Shown here: piece after piece, positions 1 to 5,196 of the stretch
Layout: every line of letters begins with the position of its first letter
Numbering within the stretch: position 1 is the stretch's first letter
DNA from: an uncultured Burkholderiales bacterium
GTDB lineage: Bacteria > Pseudomonadota > Gammaproteobacteria > Burkholderiales > Burkholderiaceae_E
Assembly (NCBI GenBank): GCA_903923345.1
Contig: CAIXXI010000531.1
Span: 1-6,700 of the forward strand
Length of the DNA: 6,700 nucleotides
Direction: 5' to 3'
Translations under genes and position numbers: made by a program
Notes under the pieces: generated by a model
Seen by the model: only the letters and a program-made list of their open reading frames with translations
The model's database searches: none
What the model was told of the DNA's origin: nothing

Positions 1-368
1 ACCGGCTCGGTCCGGCGCAATCGCGCCACCACACGGGGCACCAGGGTGTCTGTGCCGGCGCGCGAGCGGATCACGCCGGGTTTTTCGTTGTCCATGCCTT
101 CGAGCGCGGTGGCAAAGCGATTGGAGTAACTCTCTCGGCGCATTTCACCGTCGGTGATGATGTCGATGCCGGCGCGCTCCATGTCGCGAATGGCCAGCAG
201 CGTGGCGTCGTCCTGGGCTTGTTCGAGAAACTCCGGCGCCACGCGCCACAGTTCCTTGACCCGCGTGCGCGGCACCATTTTCGAGAGCATCTCGCGGTTG
301 ATGAGCCAATCGGGCTGCGGATAACTGCCCACGACGGTGGTGGGCAGCAGATGGGTGGGCATGGGCAT
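1..368 (-). CDS. MetE-like (cobalamin-independent methionine synthase) catalytic-domain protein, 3' end cut by window
   Basis: The visible 122 residues are the N-terminus of a protein of the cobalamin-independent methionine synthase C-terminal-domain family (UROD/MetE-like TIM barrel). Seen: a TTVVGSYPQP motif at residues 10-19 and an IITDGEMRRESY stretch at about 70-81, both typical of the first strands of this barrel. The protein begins directly at the catalytic domain, so it is the short single-domain form and not full-length MetE, which has an extra N-terminal barrel. By family it would move a methyl group to a thiol such as homocysteine, using zinc. The zinc ligands lie beyond the window, so activity cannot be judged and the true substrate may differ. 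The ATG at 368 is chosen because AGGAG (379-375) lies 6 nt upstream; a second ATG two codons later is less well placed. Cytoplasmic. Confidence 0.82.
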   Translation of the reverse strand, partial: MPMPTHLLPTTVVGSYPQPDWLINREMLSKMVPRTRVKELWRVAPEFLEQAQDDATLLAIRDMERAGIDIITDGEMRRESYSNRFATALEGMDNEKPGVIRSRAGTDTLVPRVVARLRRTEP

Positions 369-428
369 GCGGGTCTCCTGGGGGCTTTGCCTCAGACCAT
401 ACCAGCATCGTGCCAGCCGAAGTGCGTC

Positions 429-437
429 GCTATAGCA
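429..437 (-). promoter_or_regulatory. Possible extended -10 element for the MetE-like gene
   Basis: On the minus strand TGC-TATAGC (437-429) resembles an extended -10 (TGn plus TATAAT-like hexamer). It would give a leader of about 55 nt before the ATG at 368. No good -35 is visible. This is a guess from base pattern only, and the gene could also be read through from the membrane-protein gene ending at 492. Confidence 0.25.
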
Positions 438-491
438 CGCCAGCCAACAGGCTCTCGCTCAGAAGCGAAGGGAACTGAGAAGCCTGGGCGA

Positions 492-764
492 TCAGCGCCG
501 CACCCGTGCGATCACTTCCGCACAGGCCAGCACAAGTGCCAAGATGATCGAGTTGGAGACCAGCCCGGCAATGATGGCGTCGCCAGAATGCGAAGACGTG
601 CTTGGCATGGTGACAGGGATCATCACAGCCACAAACGCCACACCCAGAACCAGAGGAAGGACCCGCCCAGTCACAGGAGCGGTTCTGCGCATTGTCACCA
701 CCAGCGCGACGATCAACCCGATGCGGAACAGGTCGCTGAGTTGCGAGAGCACAAGATCGGTCAC
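492..764 (-). CDS. Small three-helix membrane protein, function unknown
   Basis: A 90-residue hydrophobic protein that I do not recognise. Three membrane segments can be seen, approximately at residues 13-25 (RIGLIVALVVT), 36-52 (LPLVLGVAFVAVMIPV) and 63-85 (DAIIAGLVSNSIILALVLA). Short charged stretches (MRRT, and RVRR at the C-terminus) suggest a cytoplasmic C-terminal end. The polar PSTSSHSGD link between the last two helices has a histidine and is probably exposed. The start is placed at GTG 764 because AGGAGA (776-771) precedes it by 6 nt; a GTG at 782 is in frame but has no ribosome binding site. It lies 71 bases after the MHS transporter and in the same direction, so co-transcription and a link to transport are possible but not shown. 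Confidence 0.6.
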   Translation of the reverse strand: MTDLVLSQLSDLFRIGLIVALVVTMRRTAPVTGRVLPLVLGVAFVAVMIPVTMPSTSSHSGDAIIAGLVSNSIILALVLACAEVIARVRR

Positions 765-789
765 GACGACTCTCCTCTTCACACACGAC

Positions 790-821
790 CCGGGCGAAGG
801 CTTGCTGCCACCTTGGCCCGG
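790..821 (-). other. Intergenic hairpin between the MHS transporter and the small membrane protein
   Basis: CCGGGC (821-816 on the minus strand) pairs with GCCCGG (795-790). After one mismatch, AAGG (814-811) pairs with CCTT (800-797) around a 10-nt loop. There is no following T run, so it is a poor intrinsic terminator. It may stabilise the upstream transporter mRNA or lower expression of the next gene. It begins 15 bases after the transporter stop. Confidence 0.4.
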
Positions 822-835
822 TGATCGGCATTCAC

Positions 836-2638
836 TTATTTTGAAGTGTCACCCGCGAAGATATCCTTCTTGTGGGTACCACCCGGCACGAACAGGGTGC
901 CGATGATGACCGTCATGACGGCGATCACGATGGCATACCACAGGCCCGAATAGATGTTGCCGGTCTGTGCCGAGATCGCGAAGGCAGTTGCCGGCATCAG
1001 GCCACCGAACCAGCCGTTGCCGATGTGGTACGGCAGGGACAGGCCGGAGTAGCGGATGCGGGTCGGGAACAATTCGACCAGCATGGCGGCAATCGGGCCG
1101 TAGACCATTGTCACCAGCAGGACCAGATAGGTCAGGATGAGGATGATCGTGATCTTCTGCGCGGTGAAGATGTCGAAGAAGTGCTGAGCCTTGGCGATGG
1201 TCGTGTTGTCGGCCGGTACCAGCGGGTAGCCGGCCTTCTTCAGCGCAGCATTCAAGCTGGAGTCGAAGGTGGCTTTGGCCTTCTTCAGCTCGTCGCCTGT
1301 CAGCTTGCCGGCGTCGTACGACTCGATCGAGGTGTCACCGACCTTCACCACCGCCGGCGTACCCGGTGCCGCACCTTCGATGGTGCTGTAGTTCACTGAG
1401 CTGCGTGCCAGCTGAGCCTTGGCGATATCACAGGAGGACGTGAACTTGACCGTACCGGTTGGGTTGAACTGGAACGAGCAGTCTTTCTCATTCACCGTGA
1501 CCGTCACCGGGGTTTGATGGGCAGCGTGGATGGCCGGGTTGGCGGTCTTTGTCAGGAAGTTAAACACGGGCAGGAAGGTCAGAGCCGCCAGCAGGCAGCC
1601 TGTCAGGATGATGGGTTTGCGGCCAATACGGTCGGACAGCGCGCCGAAAACCAGGAAGCCCCCCGTGCCCAGAATCAGCGACCAGGCCACCATCACGTTG
1701 GCCGTGAAGCTGTCGACCTTGATCACGTTCTGCATGAAGAACAGCGCATAGAACTGCCCGGTGTACCAGACCACAGCCTGCCCCGCGACCAGGCCAAGCA
1801 GCGCGATCAGCGCGATCTTGCCGTTCTTCCAGTTGCCGAAGGCTTCACTCAATGGTGCCTTCGAGGCGCGACCCTCTTCCTTCATCTTTTTGAAGGCGGG
1901 GCTCTCGTTCATTTGCAGGCGGATATAGAGCGAGATCAACAGCAGGAAGATTGAGCCAATGAAAGGGACGCGCCAGCCCCAGGCGTTGAACGCCTTGACC
2001 ATGGTCGGCTTGCCGTCGGCCATCAGTACCGCGACACCGTCTTTCATGAGGGGCACGTCGGGGTAGTTGCCGTTGACGTAGCCCTGGACCGACAGAATCA
2101 CGATCAGCGACAGCAACAGGCCCAAGGTGGCAGTGGTCTGGATGAAGGCCGTGAAGTAGCCACGCTGGTTGGCTGGGGCGTGTTCGGCCACGTAGATGGC
2201 GGCACCACCATACTCGCCACCGAGCGCCAGGCCTTGCGCCATGCGCAACAGAATCAGGATGACCGGAGCGGCAACCCCCCAGGATTCATAGTTGGGCAAC
2301 AAGCCGACCAGGAACGTCGACAAACCCATGATGACAATGGTCATCAGGAAGGTGTACTTGCGACCGATCATGTCGCCCAGCGCGCCGAACACAAGGGCGC
2401 CGAACGGACGCACGATGAAGCCCGCGGCAAAGGCGAGCAGCGCAAACACGTTGCGGGTGTTCTCAGGGAAAGCGGTGAAAAACTGCGCCCCGATAATGGC
2501 GGCAAGAGAACCGTATAGGTAGAAGTCGTACCACTCGAAGATCGTCCCCGCTGAAGAGGCCGCGATCACTTTGCGCTCTTCGCGGGTCATTGCACGGGAT
2601 CGTTCGCGGTCAGAGGTCATCGTGTCCGTCGTCGCCAT
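836..2638 (-). CDS. MHS-family (major facilitator) metabolite:H+ symporter with large periplasmic insert
   Basis: A 600-residue inner-membrane transporter of the metabolite:H+ symporter family (ProP/KgtP/ShiA-like). Seen: the TM1 signature FEWYDFYLYG (34-43), motif A GALGDMIGRK after TM2 (85-94), LLRMAQGLALGGEYGG near TM4 (130-145), a second motif-A copy GALSDRIGRK after TM8 (332-341), and LFPTRIRYSG (523-532). Twelve helices can be placed, the last six at roughly 274-302, 312-333, 341-361, 496-516, 533-556 and 562-584. Usual MHS proteins have about 430-450 residues. The extra length is mainly a loop of about 130 residues between TM9 and TM10 (about 364-495), predicted periplasmic, with two cysteines (C387, C403) and polar repeats of Lys/Asp/Ala. 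A smaller loop extension lies between TM5 and TM6 (about 186-220). The substrate cannot be read from sequence; organic acids or betaines are typical. Start ATG 2638 has GGAGAAGG just upstream. Confidence 0.93.
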   Translation of the reverse strand: MATTDTMTSDRERSRAMTREERKVIAASSAGTIFEWYDFYLYGSLAAIIGAQFFTAFPENTRNVFALLAFAAGFIVRPFGALVFGALGDMIGRKYTFLMTIVIMGLSTFLVGLLPNYESWGVAAPVILILLRMAQGLALGGEYGGAAIYVAEHAPANQRGYFTAFIQTTATLGLLLSLIVILSVQGYVNGNYPDVPLMKDGVAVLMADGKPTMVKAFNAWGWRVPFIGSIFLLLISLYIRLQMNESPAFKKMKEEGRASKAPLSEAFGNWKNGKIALIALLGLVAGQAVVWYTGQFYALFFMQNVIKVDSFTANVMVAWSLILGTGGFLVFGALSDRIGRKPIILTGCLLAALTFLPVFNFLTKTANPAIHAAHQTPVTVTVNEKDCSFQFNPTGTVKFTSSCDIAKAQLARSSVNYSTIEGAAPGTPAVVKVGDTSIESYDAGKLTGDELKKAKATFDSSLNAALKKAGYPLVPADNTTIAKAQHFFDIFTAQKITIILILTYLVLLVTMVYGPIAAMLVELFPTRIRYSGLSLPYHIGNGWFGGLMPATAFAISAQTGNIYSGLWYAIVIAVMTVIIGTLFVPGGTHKKDIFAGDTSK

Positions 2639-2900
2639 TGAGCCTTCTCCATGTGTGTACCTGGCACAGTGGCCAGTGGTTTTTGAACCGCATTCGGCCT
2701 GCGGAACGCGTCAGTTGCTCGACTGCCCGCGCCCGGAATGACAGGTCCTCGCGGATGGTGGCTGGTCAGGTGTATTTTTCTTGCCCAGGCCGGACCACCA
2801 TCAACCTAACAGCTTTGCTAAGGGACCTTACGGCAGCCTTACTAGGGAGTTGCAATCAACCGCAGAACGGGCCCCAGCCATCCCGCGCCGCGACCCACCT
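2639..2900 (-). promoter_or_regulatory. Upstream region of the MHS transporter gene, no gene seen
   Basis: No convincing gene lies here. It must hold the promoter and leader of the transporter, but I find no confident -35/-10 pair. Possible signals are two inverted repeats. CTGGC/GCCAG at 2661-2676 lies 22 bases before the ATG and could be an operator or leader hairpin. GATGGTGG (2754-2761) pairs with CCACCATC (2795-2802) across a 33-base gap. A small palindrome GTTG-CAAT-CAAC lies near 2850-2861. Open frames here are short and lack ribosome binding sites. Confidence 0.35.
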
Positions 2901-2927
2901 CCGACCGTCAGACGTTGAAGCGGAAGT
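2901..2927 (-). repeat. Direct repeat copy 1: duplicate of the ychF 3' end (att-like)
   Basis: This 27-base stretch repeats 4013-4039 in the same orientation with one mismatch (position 2920 G against 4032 C). The shared core is ccgaccgtcagacgttgaa followed, after the mismatch, by cggaagt. On the minus strand it spells the last codons of YchF (FRFNV and TGA) plus 7 bases beyond the stop, but it is detached from any ychF reading frame: an in-frame TAG stands just upstream. Identity stops sharply on both sides. This is what a site-specific insertion at the ychF 3' end would leave. Confidence 0.85.
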
Positions 2928-2960
2928 CGGCCTAGCCGAATGAGCTGCCCGAAAGCCGCC

Positions 2961-3087
2961 GCTCAACGTTCGCGCAAAGCGGGCAACGACGGCAGAGCGC
3001 CACCCGGGCCGGCGAAAATGTACCTCGCACCGCCAGACCAGACCTGGCGGCCTGCCGCTGGCGCTCCGCTTGAGCGAGGGGTTCGGC
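2961..3087 (-). other. attC-like integron cassette recombination site
   Basis: This is an imperfect palindrome of about 127 bases that starts 12 bases after the antitoxin stop. Read on the minus strand it begins GCCGAAC (3087-3081, one mismatch from the R'' consensus RYYYAAC) and ends GTTGAGC (2967-2961, a full match to the R' consensus GTTRRRY). Inside, CGCTCAAGCGG (3076-3066) pairs with CCGCTTTGCGCG (2982-2971), with one mismatch and one unpaired base. That matches the L boxes of attC sites, which carry an extrahelical base. A central hairpin CCGCCAG/CTGGCGG lies at 3030-3050. Position, size and orientation fit the 3' end of a gene cassette holding the toxin-antitoxin pair. There is no integrase, and no second attC is seen upstream. 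Confidence 0.55.
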
Positions 3088-3099
3088 TTCACCTGCGGA

Positions 3100-3417
3100 C
3101 TACGCTGCCTGTGCGTGGAACTTGACGCCAAGTGCCCGTGCAACCTTAAGGATGGTCGCAAAGCTTGGATTGCCGTCTTGGCTAAGGGCGCGATAGAGAC
3201 TCTCGCGGCTAAGCCCAGCGTCCTTGGCAACTTGCGACATGCCCTTCGCGCGAGCAATGTCCCCGAGTGCCCGCGCGATACCGGACACATCGTCTGGTGC
3301 TTCTTCGAGCCAGGCGTCGAGATAGGCTGCCATCTCTTCCGGCGTCCTGAGGTGCTCCGCGACGTCATAGGCTGACGTTTTCGGCTTCAGCGTCCTCTTC
3401 TTAGCTACTGTGGTCAT
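3100..3417 (-). CDS. Antitoxin of a RelE/ParE-type addiction module (HI1420 family, helix-turn-helix)
   Basis: A 105-residue protein with the pattern of the 'putative addiction module antidote' family (HI1420-like). Seen: YDVAEHLRTPEEMAAYLDAW (about 16-35), then ALGDIARAKGMSQVAKDAGL (about 49-68), SRESLYRALS and GNPSFATILKVARALGVKF. The second half is a helix-turn-helix (Xre-like) DNA-binding domain, with SQVAKDAGLSRESLYRAL as the HTH core. It should neutralise the toxin encoded just upstream and repress the shared promoter. The ATG at 3417 is chosen because AGGAG lies 7 nt upstream and the family begins here; the frame is open further upstream, but that part only overlaps the toxin. Its start overlaps the end of the toxin gene by 17 bases, suggesting coupled translation. 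The order is toxin first, as usual for this family. The attC-like site follows the stop. Confidence 0.9.
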   Translation of the reverse strand: MTTVAKKRTLKPKTSAYDVAEHLRTPEEMAAYLDAWLEEAPDDVSGIARALGDIARAKGMSQVAKDAGLSRESLYRALSQDGNPSFATILKVARALGVKFHAQAA

Positions 3418-3715
3418 TTCGTCTCTCCTGGTGTTGCGCCGCCAGGCGCTGTGCCTTGGCGATATCCTTGTTCTGGGTCGACTTGTCACCGCCTATTAGC
3501 AGCAGCAACAGGCGGTTACCTCGCTTGGCGTAGTACACCCGGTAACCGGGACCTACGTCGACTCGAAGTTCCGAGACCCCGTTCGCAAGGTTCCTATGGT
3601 CGCCTGGGTTGCCATGAATGAGGCGATCGACCCGCACCAAAATCCGAGCACGGCCCGTCAAGTCCTTGATGCAGTCGAGCCACTCTCGGTAGTCGTCTGT
3701 CTTCTCAACCTGCAT
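3401..3715 (-). CDS. RelE/ParE-superfamily toxin (HigB/HI1419-like, 'addiction module killer protein')
   Basis: A 104-residue protein matching the HI1419-type killer proteins (phage Gp49/HigB-like, RelE/ParE fold). Seen: YREWLDCIKDLTGRARILVR (9-28), then the central VSELRVDVGPGYRVYYAKRG and LLLLIGGDKSTQNKDIAKAQ near the C-terminus, all family hallmarks. Related toxins act on mRNA at the ribosome; the target of this subfamily is less certain. The basic C-terminal residues and the conserved Arg/Tyr in GPGYRVYY are the likely functional ones. Full length, with no frameshift. The ATG at 3715 is the only sensible start. It has no ribosome binding site and lies 6 bases after the putative -10, so its mRNA may be leaderless. 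The HTH antitoxin gene follows with an overlap. Confidence 0.9.
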   Translation of the reverse strand: MQVEKTDDYREWLDCIKDLTGRARILVRVDRLIHGNPGDHRNLANGVSELRVDVGPGYRVYYAKRGNRLLLLLIGGDKSTQNKDIAKAQRLAAQHQERRNDHSS

Positions 3716-3721
3716 GACGCA

Positions 3722-3750
3722 ACTGTAGCTTACAGGCTACGACTGGGCAA
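3722..3750 (-). promoter_or_regulatory. Predicted sigma70 promoter of the toxin-antitoxin operon
   Basis: On the minus strand a -35 TTGCCC (3750-3745), a 17-base spacer and a -10 TACAGT (3727-3722) lie in front of the toxin ATG at 3715. The expected start of transcription falls at or within a base or two of the ATG, implying a leaderless or nearly leaderless toxin message. The element appears to bring its own promoter. Confidence 0.6.
3723..3740. promoter_or_regulatory. Overlapping palindromes, likely antitoxin operator
   Basis: Two inverted repeats overlap the -10 and spacer of the promoter: CTGTA-GCT-TACAG (3723-3735) and GTAGC-N6-GCTAC (3725-3740). HTH antitoxins of this class bind such palindromes to repress their own operon. 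Binding is inferred from position and symmetry. Confidence 0.5.
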
Positions 3751-4012
3751 GTGCGGCCTGTGATGCCGAACGTCTCGTTGACCGGCGGTCTGCGCAAGCT
3801 GTCCGGGCGGCGGCAGAACTTCCTGTGGCGGCGCGTCTTGCGTGGCGCTGTAAACGCGAAGGTTTTGCAGACCCGAGTCCGGCACCTCGTCCTGTCGTGC
3901 AGGCTGCCTAGAACATGGAGCGGTCCGCGCTTCATGCGATAGGCAGGCTATAACAGCCGGCGAGGCGCCGCTCGCAGGTCAGACGGCGCTAGCCTCCCGG
4001 GCTTGTGTCGCC
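3751..4012. other. Non-coding part of the insertion between the TA promoter and ychF
   Basis: No credible gene is present: the short open frames on both strands have no ribosome binding site and a composition rich in Arg, Cys and Pro. Seen: an imperfect inverted repeat TGCCTA/TAGGCA around 3902-3948, and an extra partial copy of the repeat core, gtcagacg, at 3978-3985, about 40 bases from the ychF-tail copy. No GTTRRRY core that could close a cassette on this side was found; GTTCGGC (3770-3764, minus strand) is the nearest. Confidence 0.4.
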
Positions 4013-4039
4013 CCGACCGTCAGACGTTGAACCGGAAGT
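4013..4039 (-). repeat. Direct repeat copy 2: ychF 3' end (att-like)
   Basis: This is the functional end of ychF (4039-4020) plus 7 bases past the TGA. It is repeated at 2901-2927 with 26 of 27 bases identical. The one difference changes the Arg codon CGG here to CGC in the other copy, which is silent. One half of this copy may derive from the inserted element. Confidence 0.85.
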
Positions 4040-5114
4040 GCAGCACATCCCCGTCGTGCACCACATAGTCCTTGCCTTCAAGGCGCATCTTGCCTTTCTC
4101 TTTCGCGCCCGACTCGCCCTTGCAGGCGATGAAGTCGTCGTAGGCGATGGTTTCGGCGCGGATGAAGCCTTTCTCAAAGTCGGTGTGGATGACGGCCGCA
4201 GCCTGCGGCGCTGTTGCGCCGACGCGAACCGTCCAGGCACGGACTTCCTTGGGGCCGCAGGTGAAGTAGGTCTGCAGACCGAGCAGGGTGTAGGCCGCAC
4301 GGATCACGCGGTTGAGGCCCGGTTCGCTCATGCCCATGTCGGCCAGAAAGACCGCCTTGTCCTCGTCTTCCATGTCGCCCATCTCGGCTTCGATGGCGGC
4401 ACACACCGGCACGACCACTGATTTCTCGGCCAGCGCCATGTTGCGCACCGCATCGAGGTGCGGATTGTTTTCGAAGCCGTCGTCGCGCACGTTAGCGACA
4501 TACATGGTCGGTTTGGCGGTGATCAGGCACAGCGGCTTGATCAGCGCGCGATCGTCGGCATCGAAATCGATCGAACGCACCGGCCGTGCTTCATTGAGTA
4601 CGGCCAGGCACTTCTCGAGCAGGGGCAGCATGCGCGCGGCTTCCTTGTCGCCGCCCGAGCGGGCCTGCTTGGTGTACTTCGAGTGCGCCTTCTCGACGCT
4701 GGCCATGTCGGCAAGCGCCAGTTCGGTGTTGATGATTTCGATGTCGGAGAGCGGGTCGACCTTGCCCGAGACATGCACCACGTTCTCGTCGACGAAACAG
4801 CGCACCACATGCACGATCGCATCGGTCTCGCGGATATTGGCCAGGAACTGGTTGCCCAGACCCTCGCCTTTGGAGGCGCCGGCCACCAGGCCGGCAATGT
4901 CGACAAATTCGACCGCTGCCGGCAGGACTCGCTCGGGTTTGGCGATGGCTGCAAGCTGTGCCAGGCGCGGGTCGGGCACCTCGACGATGCCGACGTTCGG
5001 TTCGATCGTGCAGAAGGGGTAGTTTTCGGCGGCGATGCCCGCCTTGGTCAGCGCGTTGAAGAGCGTGGACTTGCCGACGTTCGGCAGGCCGACGATGCCG
5101 CATTGGAGAGACAT
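4020..5114 (-). CDS. ychF: Redox-regulated ATPase YchF (Obg-family P-loop protein)
   Basis: A complete 364-residue YchF/OLA1 protein, the usual length. Seen: Walker A GLPNVGKST (9-17), switch region YPFCTIEPN (32-40), DxxG as DIAGLV (72-77), followed by GASKGEGLGNQFL (79-91). A helical, coiled-coil-like stretch lies at about 130-175. The G4-like motif is NVRD (208-211), where the common form is NxxE. A C-terminal TGS domain (about 281-364) ends in GDVLHFRFNV. The family binds and hydrolyses ATP in preference to GTP, associates with ribosomes and is tied to stress responses; it is cytoplasmic. The start ATG 5114 has AAGG 7 nt upstream. In many bacteria it follows pth, which is not adjacent here. 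Its last codons are duplicated at 2901-2927, marking it as an insertion target, but the reading frame is intact. Confidence 0.97.
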   Translation of the reverse strand: MSLQCGIVGLPNVGKSTLFNALTKAGIAAENYPFCTIEPNVGIVEVPDPRLAQLAAIAKPERVLPAAVEFVDIAGLVAGASKGEGLGNQFLANIRETDAIVHVVRCFVDENVVHVSGKVDPLSDIEIINTELALADMASVEKAHSKYTKQARSGGDKEAARMLPLLEKCLAVLNEARPVRSIDFDADDRALIKPLCLITAKPTMYVANVRDDGFENNPHLDAVRNMALAEKSVVVPVCAAIEAEMGDMEDEDKAVFLADMGMSEPGLNRVIRAAYTLLGLQTYFTCGPKEVRAWTVRVGATAPQAAAVIHTDFEKGFIRAETIAYDDFIACKGESGAKEKGKMRLEGKDYVVHDGDVLHFRFNV

Positions 5115-5150
5115 GAAAGAGCCTTCGGATCACCCGGGGAGAGGGGCCCG

Positions 5151-5156
5151 ATTGTA
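5151..5156 (-). promoter_or_regulatory. Possible -10 box of ychF
   Basis: TACAAT on the minus strand (5156-5151) is a good -10 hexamer 36 bases before the ychF ATG. The -35 position would fall inside the strong hairpin at 5160-5181 and has no recognisable hexamer, so the call is weak. Confidence 0.3.
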
Positions 5157-5159
5157 GCG

Positions 5160-5181
5160 CCGCAGCCCGGGCGGGCTGCGG
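5160..5181. terminator. Strong hairpin after the exported repeat protein, terminator-like
   Basis: CCGCAGCCC (5160-5168) and GGGCTGCGG (5173-5181) form a perfect 9-bp stem with a 4-base loop. It begins 15 bases after the stop of the exported protein gene and lies before ychF. The minus strand has no T run after it (CGCTACAATC follows), so intrinsic termination may be weak or need Rho; it may also be an mRNA end stabiliser. Confidence 0.5.
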
Positions 5182-5196
5182 TTCGTGCCAAATGAC

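Larger units (their letters stand above)
2901..4012 (-). mobile_element. Putative small insertion carrying a toxin-antitoxin pair, bounded by ychF-tail repeats
   Basis: The unit consists of one 27-base repeat plus 1085 bases of interior, next to the intact ychF. It holds a promoter and operator, a toxin gene, an antitoxin gene and an attC-like palindrome, and no recombinase or transposase. Two readings fit. One is the remnant of an element integrated by a tyrosine recombinase at the ychF 3' end, with restoration of the gene. The other is an integron-type cassette brought in together with flanking DNA. The direct repeats and the attC-like site are seen; the mobility is inferred. Confidence 0.55.

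Noticed and set aside
446..480. Possible terminator after the small membrane protein (GGCT...AGCC with CTCAG/CTGAG inside)
   Set aside because: The stem is short and interrupted, the loop is long, and no T run follows.
219..831. Long open frames on the plus strand, and a second minus-strand frame, over 219-831
   Set aside because: They are shadows of GC-rich coding DNA. The minus-strand frame encoding the 90-residue membrane protein has a ribosome binding site and membrane-like composition, whereas these are rich in His, Arg and Gln.
3030..3050. Hairpin CCGCCAG/CTGGCGG as the TA operon terminator
   Set aside because: It lacks a T run on the transcribed side and sits in the centre of the attC-like palindrome, which explains it better.
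2856..3368. A 170-codon open frame on the minus strand
   Set aside because: It runs across the antitoxin gene in another frame, then through the attC-like palindrome and the ychF-tail repeat. It has no ribosome binding site, and its composition is that of a spurious translation of the repeat.
3705..3942. Short open frames on both strands upstream of the toxin
   Set aside because: They are Arg/Cys/Pro-rich, have no ribosome binding site, overlap each other on opposite strands, and cover the TA promoter region.
4312..5195. Plus-strand open frames of more than 230 codons opposite ychF
   Set aside because: They are antisense to the well-supported ychF frame and show no recognisable family features.
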